Assembly: GCA_963210315.1 (NCBI GenBank)
Contig: OY723270.1
Coordinates: 2,232,001 to 2,296,000, forward strand
Direction of reading: 5' to 3'
Source: Rhynchopus euleeides
Lineage: Eukaryota > Euglenozoa > Diplonemea > Diplonemida > Diplonemidae
DNA length: 64,000 nt
The first letter of the stretch is position 1. The number at the start of each line of letters is the position of its first letter. Positions 42,110 to 52,919 of this stretch are shown piece by piece. The position numbers and the translations under genes were made by a program. The notes beneath the pieces were generated by a model. It had not been told where the DNA came from and searched no databases. It worked only from the letters and a program-made list of their open reading frames with translations.

Positions 42110-43055
42110 TGGCAAAACCATGAGCTGCCTGCATTCAGATCTTGGCAAAACCATGAGCTGCCTGCATTCAGATCTTGGCAAAACCCTGAGCTTCCTGCAT
42201 TCAGATGTTGGCAAAGCCATGAGCTGCCTGCATTCGGATCTTGGCAAAACCCTGAGCTTCCTGCATTCAGATGTTGGCAAAGCCATGAGCTGCCTGCATT
42301 CAGATCTTGGCAAAACCCTGAGCTTCCTGCATTCAGATCTTCGCAAAACCCTGAGCTTCCTGCATTCAGATCTTGGCAAAACCCTGAGCTTCCTGCATTC
42401 AGATCTTGGCAAAACCATGAGCTGCCTGCATTCAGATCTTGGCAAAACCATGAGCTGCCTGCATTCACATCTTGGCAAAACCCTGAGCTTCCTGCATTCA
42501 GATCTTGGCAAAACCCTCAGCTGCCTGCATTCAGATCTTGGCAAAACCGTGAGCTTCCGGCATTCAGATCTTGGCAAAACCCTGAGCTGCCTGCATTCAG
42601 ATCTTGGCAAAACCATGAGCTGCCTGCATTCAGATCTTGGCAAAACCATGAGCTGCCTGCATTCAGATCTTGGCAAAACCATGAGCTGCCTGCATTCAGA
42701 TCTTGGCAAAACCATGAGCTTCCTGCATTCAGATCTTGGCAAAACCCTGAGCTTCCTGCATTCAGATCTTGGCAAAACCCTGAGCTTCCTGCATTCAGAT
42801 CTTGGCAAAACCCTGAGCTTCCTGCATTCAGATCTTGGCAAAACCATGAGCTTCCTGCATTCAGATCTTGGCAAAACCCTGAGCTTCCTGCATTCAGATC
42901 TTGGCAAAACCCTGAGCTTCCTGCATTCAGATCTTGGCAAAACCCTGAGCTGCCTGCATTCAGATCTTGGCAAAACCCTGAGCTTCCTGCATTCAGATCT
43001 TGGCAAAACCCTGAGCTTCCTGCATTCAGATCTTGGCAAAACCCTGAGCTTCCTC

Positions 43056-43176
43056 TTTTTTGCGGCTTGCCCGTCAGGTGGACCACCGGGTGGGGAGAGA
43101 ACCGGTGTGAGGCACTTGGGTCCGTCCAGGTGGGCAGGGAACCTGGGGGCGGGGGGCCTCAAATCCCTGAGCTTCT
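43056..43176 (-). mobile_element. Module A, copy 4
   Basis: Identical in layout to the copy 1,067 bp upstream and part of the same tandem duplication. Confidence 0.65.
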
Positions 43177-43303
43177 TGGCAAAACCATGAGCTGCCTGCA
43201 TTCAGATCTTGGCAAAACCATGAGCTGCCTGCATTCAGATCTTGGCAAAACCCTGAGCTTCCTGCATTCAGATGTTGGCAAAGCCATGAGCTGCCTGCAT
43301 TCG

Positions 43304-43374
43304 GATCTTGGCAAAACCCTGAGCTTCCTGCATTCAACATCTGAATGCAGGAAGCTCAGGGTTTTGCCAAGATC
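43304..43374. repeat. Satellite inversion junction (near-perfect palindrome)
   Basis: Minus-oriented units ending CTTCCTGCATTCA meet plus-oriented units starting TGAATGCAGGAAG across a 5-bp ACATC spacer (43337-43341). The arms are perfect for about 33 bp and then continue with scattered mismatches. Confidence 0.85.
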
Positions 43375-43897
43375 TGAATGCAGGCAGCTCATGGTTTTGC
43401 CAAGATCTGAATGCAGGCAGCTCATGGTTTTGCCAAGATCTGAATGCAGGAAGCTCAGGGTCTTGCCAAGATCTGAATGCAGGCAGCTCAGGGTTTTGCC
43501 AAGATCTGAATGCAGGCAGCTCAGGGTTTTGCCAAGATCTGAATGCAGGCAGCTCATGGTTTTGCCAAGATCTGAATGCAGGAAGCTCAGGGTTTTGCCA
43601 AGATCTGAATGCAGGCAGCTCATGGTTTTGCCAAGATCTGAATGCAGGCAGCTCAGGTTTCTGCCAAGATCTGAATGCAGGCAGCTCATGGTTTTGCCAA
43701 GATCTGAATGCCGGAAGCTCACGGTTTTGCCAAGATCTGAATGCAGGCAGCTCAGGGTTTTGCCAAGATGTGAATGCAGGCAGCTCAGGGTTTTGCCAAG
43801 ATCTGAATGCAGGCAGCTCATGGTTTTGCCAAGATCTGAATGCAGGAAGCTCAGGGTTTTGCCAAGATCTGAATGCAGGCAGCTCATGGTTTTGCCA

Positions 43898-43943
43898 TTT
43901 TTTTATTTTTTTTTTTTTTTTTTTTTTTATTTTTTTTTTTTTT

Positions 43944-43990
<47 letters not shown>

Positions 43991-44088
43991 CTGTCAGGTG
44001 GACCACCGGGTGGGGAGAGAACCGGTGTGAGGCACTTGGGTCCGTCCAGGTGGGCAGGGAACCTGGGGGCGGGGGGCCTCAAATCCCT
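43898..44088 (-). mobile_element. Module A, copy 5, with an exceptionally long poly(A) tail, fused to retrotransposon copy 3
   Basis: In minus orientation the module begins at AGGGATTTGAGG directly behind the 3' end of retrotransposon copy 3 and ends in a 91-nt A-tract (43898-43988 as T) broken only by three substitutions (43905, 43929, 43945). Other copies have A6 or A15. Confidence 0.75.
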
Positions 44089-44843
44089 CTCTCTCATGCG
44101 CTCTCTGGGCACAATGGCCTGTGTCTCATCCCATCCACCACCAAACCTCCCAGGCACAACGAGACAAGGTCTTGACACACATCCTCACTTCCCCAGACCC
44201 CGACCGCCCTCTTCCATCCCATGACCCAGTCCGAAGGCAAATAAGCGTGAAAGGTAATGCAGAAGGACAAGAATAGCAGTGACGGTGGATCCAGGGAGCC
44301 AAATTTCCTGGATTACTGGTGCCATGGTGCTCATGGGGGCCAAAACCAGGGCGATCTCCTGTAGGGATGGCACTTTGACGAGGCTCCCTGGGTCCGCCTA
44401 TCGGGGGCGCCAAAACGGGCAACGACGGGGGTAAAAAGGGATGAGGCGGGAGGGCACCTGGAGGGGACCTGGAGGGGGGACCCGTGACCTGGCAGAGAAG
44501 GTAACGAAACGCGGGGCAGAGGGGCATGCAGTGACGGCGGTGGGTCCTGTGAGTTGGGATGCCTATTCCCTGGTGCTGTGGTGCTCACAGGGCCGGGGAC
44601 AGGGGGTCTCGTTGAGGGACAACACTGCACTGACTCGTCGGGCCGACCGTGCCTGCCGCGAGGGGGAGTTGGGGGGGGAGGGGGGGGGGGACGGAGAAGG
44701 GGGTATTCACAGCACCTGTGTGTGCTCTACTGCACAAAGGCATCTGGTCTAGGGGGGGGGATCTACCTCCACTCAAAACTCTACTCTATACTCTACGTAG
44801 TCGAGCGGGGACCTGCTCCTTGCAGGTTCGACCACTCTGGCCC

Positions 44844-47800
44844 TCACTGGGTGGCGGCGCCTGTCGCGCGCGGCGCGGCGCGGCGTGATCCCTGGGACGC
44901 TGTCCCCGCTGTCGCGCGACGCATGCCCGCTGCGGTGTACATCCTCGAGTTGAGGTTATTGTACAGCCTCTGCTCCTCTCTGTCTTGGAGGCGGACCTTG
45001 CAACGCCACGCATGCAGGGCTCGCCTCGCGGACTTGAACTCCTCCTCCGGGGAGCCAGGCTCTGGGGTGAACAGGGCGTCCCATTCAGCCACCGTCTTGG
45101 GGACGTCGGCGTCGTCAGCTGGGGTGCCTTTGTCGGCAGCCGTCGCGCTGCGCTTCCTGTCCGGGGGAGAGGCTGACACGTCACGGTCGGCCTTCCGCTT
45201 GCCTGTGTGCTGCGACGCTGAGGGGGCTGGTGCGTTCTCGCTGGTGGAGCCGCCCTGCTGCGCGTCGGAGGTGGAGTCGGTGGAGGAGGTGGAGGAGGTG
45301 GAGGGCTGAGCGGTCGCGTTCGACGAGGGGGCTGGTGCTGTAGAAGCAGAGGGAGAGCCGCCCGAGGTCGTGTGTGCGTTACCGTCCGTCGCAGCCCCGT
45401 CGCCTCCTCGGTCCGGCGGACGGGTACATGTCTCTCCGTCCGACACACAGCCCGTGCACGCTAGGCGATTGCAGCCTATGCATTCCCAGTGGGGCGTTCG
45501 GGTGTCAAACGGCTGCTCACATCTGACACACAGCACCGACAGTTCGGCTGTCCCCCCGTCTACTCGGACCATGTGGAGGCCAGCCTCTGCGCCTCGGCAG
45601 CCGGTGGAGACGAGGGGTACGGCCGGTGCGAGGCGGAGCACGAAGGACCGCACCTGCTCCGAGATGTGGAGTGGGCTGTAGTGCGATGCCTTGAACTTGA
45701 CACCCGCGACAGGCCCGTACGGCTTCCTCAGGGGGCGGTATATCCGCGGTGCAGTGTCATCAGCGAGCACGACGATCGGGGAGCCCGTCGCCCGCGCGGC
45801 CCCCTGCAGCGTCAGCTCGTCGGCCCACGACGCAACGTTCATGCTGCCGGACTCGCGCATCTGCCGCGCCCACTCCTCGTAGGAGGGCTCCGCCCTGCTC
45901 CTCAGGTCAGCGTGGTCGCCGACCGCCTTCACGACGTACTGCCGCAGGCCGTCTGCAGTCGCGCCGGCCTCGCCGAGGAGGAACGTGAGGGCGTCGAAGA
46001 AGCAGTTCCCGGGGGTGAACCGGAAGTCCTGCACGTCCGGCATCTCCAGCACGCTCTGCTGCTTCGCGGTGGTGACTCCCGGAAGCGCGTGCTCCCTCGC
46101 GGTCAGCCACCGGGTCAGGACATCGTCCGCCGGCTCGGGGGCCGGCCCCGGGGGCGGCGGCGGGGGACCGGCGTCCTCGCTGTCGGTGCTGTCCTCGTCG
46201 TCATCCATCACCTCCTCCTGCACCACCGTCGTCGGCTCCGTGCGCCCGCACTGGCAGGGGTCCGTGACGTGCTCGACACAGTCAGGGCAGCTGGCTCTGA
46301 GGCAGTGTACACACCTGCCGTGGGTGTCCTGCGTGGAGAAGTCCGCTTCGCAGAACTGGCAGAACTCCGTCACGTCCTGCTCCCCCTCCGCCCGCTCAGT
46401 TCGCAGCCGCGGGCCCGCGCGTACGGTAGGCCGGGGCCCAGTCGTGCTCCCGCCCACCAACTCCTGCACGTCCGCCGGCAGGGTGAGCGCCTGGAAGCGG
46501 TCGCCTACTCCCCCGAGGGCGACCGCGGTGGCGATCGGCTTGCACCCGGGGTCGCACACTGTCGGCGCGCGGTAGTCGCGGAAGACGATGATGTGCCTCC
46601 GCAGCACGCACGCCGCCCCGCGAATGAGCACGTCGTCGGCCCACGTCGCTTCGTCTTCCCTCTCGAAAGCGGACATGCGGCTGGCCCACGCCGCTGGGTC
46701 TGCCAGGAGCCCCGACAGTTCGGGGGAGGATCGTACCCGGGCGACGGCCTGTCTGCGGAGTGGCCCTGCCTCCATCGGGGTCCCTGACGAGGCGAAGCCG
46801 TCCGCGAGGGCCACCAGCGCATCCGTGGGCACCCCCCCCGCGCCACCTCCCCCCAGCTGCTGCACCTGGAACACCGCCGGCAGGAGGTTCCCCAAGCCCC
46901 CCATCAGCGAGGTGAAGGACACCCCTACACCGTTGTGGGCAGACCGCCATTCACGCACCAGGTCTTCCGGCGTCGGCGGCTCGCGGTCTACGGGTTTCTG
47001 GGCGGGACGCAGGGGCTCGTCTGAGGGAGGGGGCACCGCCTGGTGGCCTTGTCCCTCCGCGTCGTCCGGGTCGGTGTCTTCGAATGCAGCACCCTGGCCG
47101 ACCTGGTCCGGCTCGAACCTGATGAAGTGGTCGGGGTCCAGGGGTGGGGCGGCCTCCACCTCGACTCTGTCGCGGGCCAGCGACCGGCAAGCCTTCGTAA
47201 GCTCCCCGCACTCGAGCAGGGTGGCGCCCAGGGTGTTGTTGAAGGCGGAGTTCACCCTGCACGCGTACTCCTGCGTCAGCTGCACTCGGCTCGCTCCTGT
47301 CCGCTCCGCCGCAAGGCGCCCGAGCTTCGAGAAGACGGAGTGTGCCGAGGGGGCGAGGCCGCCGAACAACTCCATGGCGTAGGGGGCGAACACGAGGCCT
47401 CGCGCCGCACACGCGTCCCGGTACTGCCGGTTCTTCGTCGCCTCGCCCTGGGCTGCCGCCGCTCCCGTGAAACGGGCTGCCGCCTGCACGTAAGAAGCGG
47501 CCACGGGGTTCTTGACGGTGATGTCAATGACTCGTGGCCAGATCCTCCTAGTCACGAGGTCGCCCGGGCGCTGCCCATCCTGCAGGAGATGCAGAGACTC
47601 CATCTCGGGGTTCGTGCCCGCCTCCTGTGCCAGGGCGAACAGGGCGTCCCGGGTGGCGTCGTGTCTGCGGGTTAAAGCCCCGCCCTGGTTGCAGTCGAAG
47701 GCGTGGGTTCCCATCTCGTCCAGTTCCCTGCCGCACTTCTCGCAGACGGTATCCGGCTCGAAGAGGGGAATGCCAAGGCGGGCGCGTGACACGGCGATCA

Positions 47801-50800
47801 TCTGGCGACCCTCGATGCGGCTGTTCTCCGAGAGCTTCCCCCCGAGGAAAGCGCCGGCGTGGGGCAGCGACAGCGATCGCAGGCGGGCTCTGTCGTGGGC
47901 GTCGGACTCTTCGAACAGCTCGCGGTACTGGCGGCTGACGATCGCGCGGGAGAGTTCCCTCTGCTCGACATCCCCCACGGGGGCTTGCGTGGGGTCGCGC
48001 CGTTCGTCCTCGTCCACAGCGTTGTTGTGAGCGAGGCAGGTGGTCTCCCATCCCTCCTCATCCCACGTGAAGTTGGGGTCGAGCTCCCGGCACAAGGAGT
48101 GGCCGTTCGCCGTGGACGCCAGGGCGGCTGCATGCCAGTGTTCGGCGGCGCGTCGAATCCCCAGGCCCCCGAGCCTCACCGGCATGGTGGCCTGCCGCAT
48201 GACTGATTCCGGCAGCACGTCGTCCTCGAGGGCGAGGATCCGGGCGAGGCACTTCTCCACGGAGGCGTCGCTCTTCCGGAGGTACTCCGTAACCCCCTTG
48301 TGTCCCATAGCCCTCATGTAAAACACGAGGCGGGCGAACCCCTCGCAGTGGCGGAGAAGGGCGAGGCCGACCTGCTTGTCCTGAAGCTTGGCCAAGGCGT
48401 CGAGGTACGGCTGGAACTCCAAGAGCTTCTTGTCCATGTAGCTCTCGCAGAAGGCTGCCGACCCGATCGGTGCGCCGAGGAGGGTGAAGTTGCGGCCCGC
48501 CCTGTACACGATGCCCACCTTGTCCTCGTCCTCGGGGAGCCGTAGGGAAAAGCCCTCCTCTTCGAGGGCCTCGAGGGACTGCTCGCAGAGGTCGATCAGC
48601 TCGCACTTGCTGAGTTTAACCTCCAGCCCCCTCTCCGTGCTGGCCTGGATGACGTAGTCGAGGGCGGCTCTGACGGCGCACGCTGGGCCCATGATCACCC
48701 CGTCGTCGAGGTAGAACAGCGACCCGTCGAGGTCCGTGCGCTTCTTCAGCTCCTCCGCAATCTCCTTTATCCCCAATGAGAAGAGGAGGGGCCCGAGGGG
48801 GTCGCCTTGCTGCACCCCACACGATGAAGACACCACCCCTTCGCCGTAGGTGAGGGTGGAGGGGGAGTCGTAACACCACGCGACGAAGGGCAGCAGGCCG
48901 GGGATGTGCCTCTCGACGACCTTGAGGAAGGTCCCGCGGTCGATCGAGTTGAACGCGTTGGCGTAGTCGATCTTGAGGATCACGGCGTCCTCCTTTTCCC
49001 TCGAGCGCTCCGCGTACTGCGCCACTACTGACGCCGCGGCCTCCAGCCCCCTCTGCACAGCTACCCCAACTTGGCGACCCCGCATGAGGATGCGCCGCGC
49101 GTCCCCCTTATGACGCGTCGAGAGGAGTTTTGCGGCGAGGCGTCGGAGCGTCTCTCCGCAGGCAATGGGCCGAACGTCCTCGTCACCCTTCACCAGGGCC
49201 GAAAGCTTCGCGCCCCCGAGCACAGGCATCACCTCCTGGGGCACGGCACCCTTGACCATCCGGTTAATGACCTGGGTGAGCATGGCCGTCGGCTTGGCTC
49301 CCAGCGCATCCTTGCACTCCAGGGCTTGGCGGACGTGGTCTGGACGCAAACCCATCTGCCCGCCCGACGACCCGTTGGGGAAGGACTTCACCGCTCGGAA
49401 GACGTCAGCCGGCGTGAACGCCTTGCACTTCTCCGCGGGCACGGTCCGCTCCAGGTGGACCGCTCCACCCTCCGGGTGTTTGCCCTGCAGCTTCTTCAGG
49501 GTCTCCGTCGTGCTGGGGGCGACTTTGGCCGGGACGAGGTGCTTGTGGGCTGCTGAGACCCGGTTCTGCCGCGCCAGTTGACCGACCCGCCGCTCCCATC
49601 TCTCCTCATCGGACAAGCGCGGCGGTGCGCTCCCGCGGGACCCCGTGCCCCCCTGGCGCTTGCTGGCCTCGCGGGCCTCCTCCCAGAGCGTGGCGTACTC
49701 GCCCCTCTTCCACCGGTCGAAAACCTTCTGGCGCTCGCGGAGGGTGACCTTGCTCTTCGCTCCCCCCATCCTCGCCGAGCGGAGGAGGACGAGCGGGGCC
49801 ATGAGGAGGATGGTCCACGCTGCGACGGAGTTGCGTGCGGCGGTCTCCCGTGCGGCCTCGCTGAGGGCCGCGGTCCATGCCTTGACGAGCGGTTTTGGCA
49901 CCTTTTCCCAGACCCGGATGTTGTGCCGGCGGAGTTCCTCGACGGAGGGGAGTTCCCCAGCCGGGATGTCCGCCCCCACGGCCTGCGCCTCCGGCTCGGG
50001 CTCGAGGTCTTTGCGGCAGGCGGTGCAGGACTGGTGGTCTCCAAGCGTAATCACCTTATCGCACTTGAGGCACTGGGCGAATTTGAGGGCCCGGAGCGTC
50101 CCCCTGCTCAAGACGTCCCCCTTCTCGAGGTGTCGGTTGAGGTGATCCTTCATCGACGTCGGCAGGATGGGGATGCCCGCCTGCATGAGGGACGTCCTGC
50201 AGGAGTCGTGCGGGCAGTACAGCCTGGCAGTGGAGCGCTCGACCAGCTTTGACCCCACGTCGAGCTCCTCCTGCCCCTCAGCAGTCTGCAGCTCCGCCAT
50301 CCTCGCGTTGGACCGCGTGAGGAAGGCCGGCTCGGCTCTGTTGACCAGCCCGTGCAGCTCGGCCCGCGGGATGCTGACACCCTCGAAATGCTGCCCCGTC
50401 AGGGCTATCACCCTGGTCTTCTGCAGAAGCTCCTTGTCGGGCACCTTCGCTGGGCGGATGGAGACGATGGGGTGCTCGCCGCCCTGGACCACGACGATGT
50501 GAATGCTCCACACCCTGGCCGCGAGTTGCAGCGCGAGGTGATCCATCCAGCTGCTGGGCCTGGCGAGGTTGGCTGCATAGGCGAGGTGTTGGGCCTTGTC
50601 TCCGCCGAAAAGGTCTGTGAGTGCCTGCAACTTCTTCGCAGCCTCCGAGAGGTCCTGGCGCCTGAGTGCGATGTCTGCTGCGGGGACCCCAATGGCGAAG
50701 AAACCGCAGTCGCCCTGCGCCGCGTTGGGCACGCGGGTCGCCCCGAAATCCCTGAGGAGGTCATCAACCGCATCCCTCTCGCCTTGCGCTTCTCCCATAG

Positions 50801-52919
50801 CGTCATCGTCGTCAGCGCCACCGCGCATCGCGTCGCATGGGATGTGGGCGCCTTCCGTTGGTCCGCCAGGGGTATCCCGCAGAGCCGGGCTCGGCTCAGT
50901 CCAAACAGGGGCGTAGTCGGGCAAAGGCAGGGCCTCCAGCTTCCTCCGCACCCTGGTCCGGGCCGCCGCGAGGTCCGGGAGGGACGCCCTGGGGTCGTCG
51001 GCGACATGTCTCGTCAGCACCCTCTCCAAGGTGTCTCTGGCCAGATCCTCGCGGAAGACGAGCCAGTCGAACAGGATCTCATCTTGTCTGTCCCAAGCCA
51101 GCCGCCCCCCTCCGGTCCAACGCGTGCCTGGGAGGGACGAAGGGGAGTGGAGGGCCCTCGCGTGGAGGCGGATGCCCCTGACGGCCCGGCGCCTCAGGCA
51201 CATCGGCCTCGCGGGACGCCGGGCGACCCAGTGCCGAGGGCGGCGTGACATCCCGTGACGGCGCGGGGCCCGACCACACAGGCGCGCCACTACGGACCAG
51301 CAGTCCCTACTCGCTTCGCTCAGACCCCGCCTGCACGCCGACACCGCCGCCCTCGCTAGGCCCACCCAGCTCTGGGGAGACGCGTATGACCGGAGCCCCC
51401 ACATGAGCGGCCTCCACATCGCCTGTCGGAGGAGGGACCAGATCACCCCTCGAAGGGAGGGGGGGGACGTCCCGCGCAGGCCTGCCCGCTGGCGACTGGG
51501 GGCGCGACGCTTCATCGCCGCGCGGCGGACTGCCCGAGCCCGCGGCCGTCTCCACTGCCTGGGGAGGCGCATCCGCACCCACCTGCGCCTCTCGCCGTCG
51601 TCCCAGCCCTCTGCCAGGGCGCCAGGGGGTAAACCCCAGCCACGAGCAGTTGGGACGCCCGAGCTGCACTCCGCTCCAACAGGAGGGTCCCCAGACCAGC
51701 CCCGACATGCTGGCATCCACGTACCCTGACTAGTGGATCGGTCCCCTGCCGGGGCACCGCTGGCGTTGTTTCCCTGCTGGGAGTACAGCTCTCCCTGCTG
51801 CTCAGCGGCTGGGGTGGTGGGGCGGCGGGGCGGTGCGTCGGTGGGGGCGCCGGGGGCGAGATCCCCGCCTGCCCCACTATCCCCGATTTTCCCCGTGATG
51901 GCAAGGTGCGGTGACACTTGGGCTGGGGGAACGTGTGAGGAGGGGGGGCAGGAGATGAGTGGATGGGGCACGAGGGAGTTACATGGTGCGAGGTGGGGAC
52001 TGGGCCCGCTATACTCGAAAACCCCAGCTTGCCCCTCCACCCCTGGTGCACTGGGGGGCGGAGACGGAGGGGGAGAACGTGAGAGACGGAATGTGGGGGG
52101 ATGTTGCGATGCGATAAGGGGGAGGGCAGCGGGGGGAGCGTGGGACTGAGCGGGTGGGGGGACAAAAAAGCACGGGAGTCGGGGGTGTGGTATATTGGCC
52201 CTTCCCTCCCCTGCCCCATACTGTCCTAACACACCCTCCCACCCGAACGAGTCCCCCCTGGGGGGGGGGAGGCCTCCCACCACCCGCCCTGACCCCCACG
52301 CCCAGCCGACCCCCCACATGACGTGAGGGAGGGGGTTGGGGCGGGAAGCTGTCACCCGCCCTGCTGCTGCCTCTGCTGCTCCCTCTGCAACGGTGACCGC
52401 CGCTGCCTGCACGAGGGGGGGCCGCGACCCTTCCGCAGCCGTCGGGGAGTGCCGTTGGGGGGTGCATAAAGCCGGTGGGTCAGACCGGTGTGCTGTTGTT
52501 GGGGGGCCCGTGTGGAACCCACCCTCCCCCGGCCCTGCCTGCCCCGGCGCTGCCGACGCCGCCGCTGCCGTCGCTGCTGCTCTCGCCGCTACCGGGGGCG
52601 GCCCGGGCTGCACTCGTGCGGGGGGTTGCGACCCCCGCGCTTCTGCCGCTACCGGGGGCGGCCCGGGCTGCACTCGTGTGGGGGGCTGCGACCCCCCCGT
52701 CTCCCTCGCTACCGGGGGCGACCCGGGCTGCTCACCCGCTGGGGGCGGGAGCGCCGCCACCAGCAGCGCCATGAGGGCCCACTGCCCTCGCCTCCTCGCG
52801 TGCCCACGGCCAGGCACGTCTCGCGCCTCCATCGCGACTCGCGCTCGCGTGTGTCGGGGGTGGGAAGGGGGGGACTGGGAAGGGAGGGGGGAACAGAGCC
52901 CGAGGGACAAGCGTCCCAA
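44844..52919 (-). CDS. Retrotransposon polyprotein, copy 3 (OTU-like protease, RT, REL endonuclease, C-terminal OTU-like modules)
   Basis: The intact 2,691-aa ORF has the domain order and catalytic residues of copy 1: C738 in GDCGFFA, RT D1318 and YLDD at 1403-1406, zinc knuckle from 1726, endonuclease RPGD at 1784-1787, third OTU-like C2306. I see about eight amino-acid changes from copy 1, all outside the catalytic motifs and all in the C-terminal part (for example HFIRF for HFVRF, CVEHV for CFEHV, ALTFLLG for ALTSLLG, QMRESG for QMCESG, KFKAS for KFKTS). An uneven spread, with the first 1,900 residues identical, suggests recent divergence or gene conversion. The start codon at 52919 follows a leader-headed 5' UTR, so translation would use a capped trans-spliced mRNA. 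Confidence 0.88.
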   Translation of the reverse strand: MGRLSLGLCSPLPSQSPPSHPRHTRARVAMEARDVPGRGHARRRGQWALMALLVAALPPPAGEQPGSPPVARETGGSQPPTRVQPGPPPVAAEARGSQPPARVQPGPPPVAARAAATAAAASAAPGQAGPGEGGFHTGPPTTAHRSDPPALCTPQRHSPTAAEGSRPPLVQAAAVTVAEGAAEAAAGRVTASRPNPLPHVMWGVGWAWGSGRVVGGLPPPRGDSFGWEGVLGQYGAGEGRANIPHPRLPCFFVPPPAQSHAPPAALPLIASQHPPTFRLSRSPPPSPPPSAPGVEGQAGVFEYSGPSPHLAPCNSLVPHPLISCPPSSHVPPAQVSPHLAITGKIGDSGAGGDLAPGAPTDAPPRRPTTPAAEQQGELYSQQGNNASGAPAGDRSTSQGTWMPACRGWSGDPPVGAECSSGVPTARGWGLPPGALAEGWDDGERRRWVRMRLPRQWRRPRARAVRRAAMKRRAPSRQRAGLRGTSPPSLRGVIWSLLRQAMWRPLMWGLRSYASPQSWVGLARAAVSACRRGLSEASRDCWSVVARLCGRAPRRHGMSRRPRHWVARRPARPMCLRRRAVRGIRLHARALHSPSSLPGTRWTGGGRLAWDRQDEILFDWLVFREDLARDTLERVLTRHVADDPRASLPDLAAARTRVRRKLEALPLPDYAPVWTEPSPALRDTPGGPTEGAHIPCDAMRGGADDDDAMGEAQGERDAVDDLLRDFGATRVPNAAQGDCGFFAIGVPAADIALRRQDLSEAAKKLQALTDLFGGDKAQHLAYAANLARPSSWMDHLALQLAARVWSIHIVVVQGGEHPIVSIRPAKVPDKELLQKTRVIALTGQHFEGVSIPRAELHGLVNRAEPAFLTRSNARMAELQTAEGQEELDVGSKLVERSTARLYCPHDSCRTSLMQAGIPILPTSMKDHLNRHLEKGDVLSRGTLRALKFAQCLKCDKVITLGDHQSCTACRKDLEPEPEAQAVGADIPAGELPSVEELRRHNIRVWEKVPKPLVKAWTAALSEAARETAARNSVAAWTILLMAPLVLLRSARMGGAKSKVTLRERQKVFDRWKRGEYATLWEEAREASKRQGGTGSRGSAPPRLSDEERWERRVGQLARQNRVSAAHKHLVPAKVAPSTTETLKKLQGKHPEGGAVHLERTVPAEKCKAFTPADVFRAVKSFPNGSSGGQMGLRPDHVRQALECKDALGAKPTAMLTQVINRMVKGAVPQEVMPVLGGAKLSALVKGDEDVRPIACGETLRRLAAKLLSTRHKGDARRILMRGRQVGVAVQRGLEAAASVVAQYAERSREKEDAVILKIDYANAFNSIDRGTFLKVVERHIPGLLPFVAWCYDSPSTLTYGEGVVSSSCGVQQGDPLGPLLFSLGIKEIAEELKKRTDLDGSLFYLDDGVIMGPACAVRAALDYVIQASTERGLEVKLSKCELIDLCEQSLEALEEEGFSLRLPEDEDKVGIVYRAGRNFTLLGAPIGSAAFCESYMDKKLLEFQPYLDALAKLQDKQVGLALLRHCEGFARLVFYMRAMGHKGVTEYLRKSDASVEKCLARILALEDDVLPESVMRQATMPVRLGGLGIRRAAEHWHAAALASTANGHSLCRELDPNFTWDEEGWETTCLAHNNAVDEDERRDPTQAPVGDVEQRELSRAIVSRQYRELFEESDAHDRARLRSLSLPHAGAFLGGKLSENSRIEGRQMIAVSRARLGIPLFEPDTVCEKCGRELDEMGTHAFDCNQGGALTRRHDATRDALFALAQEAGTNPEMESLHLLQDGQRPGDLVTRRIWPRVIDITVKNPVAASYVQAAARFTGAAAAQGEATKNRQYRDACAARGLVFAPYAMELFGGLAPSAHSVFSKLGRLAAERTGASRVQLTQEYACRVNSAFNNTLGATLLECGELTKACRSLARDRVEVEAAPPLDPDHFIRFEPDQVGQGAAFEDTDPDDAEGQGHQAVPPPSDEPLRPAQKPVDREPPTPEDLVREWRSAHNGVGVSFTSLMGGLGNLLPAVFQVQQLGGGGAGGVPTDALVALADGFASSGTPMEAGPLRRQAVARVRSSPELSGLLADPAAWASRMSAFEREDEATWADDVLIRGAACVLRRHIIVFRDYRAPTVCDPGCKPIATAVALGGVGDRFQALTLPADVQELVGGSTTGPRPTVRAGPRLRTERAEGEQDVTEFCQFCEADFSTQDTHGRCVHCLRASCPDCVEHVTDPCQCGRTEPTTVVQEEVMDDDEDSTDSEDAGPPPPPPGPAPEPADDVLTRWLTAREHALPGVTTAKQQSVLEMPDVQDFRFTPGNCFFDALTFLLGEAGATADGLRQYVVKAVGDHADLRSRAEPSYEEWARQMRESGSMNVASWADELTLQGAARATGSPIVVLADDTAPRIYRPLRKPYGPVAGVKFKASHYSPLHISEQVRSFVLRLAPAVPLVSTGCRGAEAGLHMVRVDGGTAELSVLCVRCEQPFDTRTPHWECIGCNRLACTGCVSDGETCTRPPDRGGDGAATDGNAHTTSGGSPSASTAPAPSSNATAQPSTSSTSSTDSTSDAQQGGSTSENAPAPSASQHTGKRKADRDVSASPPDRKRSATAADKGTPADDADVPKTVAEWDALFTPEPGSPEEEFKSARRALHAWRCKVRLQDREEQRLYNNLNSRMYTAAGMRRATAGTASQGSRRAAPRATGAATQ

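Larger units (their letters stand above)
38004..42412 (-). repeat. Right arm of the giant inverted repeat
   Basis: Reverse complement of 27468-32107, comprising retrotransposon copy 2, a satellite block, a module A copy and more satellite. It lacks seven 33-bp units present in the left arm. The ~5.9 kb between the arms is the rest of copy 1. Confidence 0.85.
41284..43897. repeat. 33-bp satellite array, block 2, with an internal change of orientation
   Basis: From 41284 to 43336 the units run in the minus orientation; from 43342 to 43897 they run plus. The minus part holds two module A copies and a direct 1,067-bp duplication (41370-42436 versus 42437-43503 in outline, for example GCGGCT at 41995-42000 and 43062-43067). 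The plus part has the same order of unit variants as about 54309-54865 in block 3. Confidence 0.9.
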
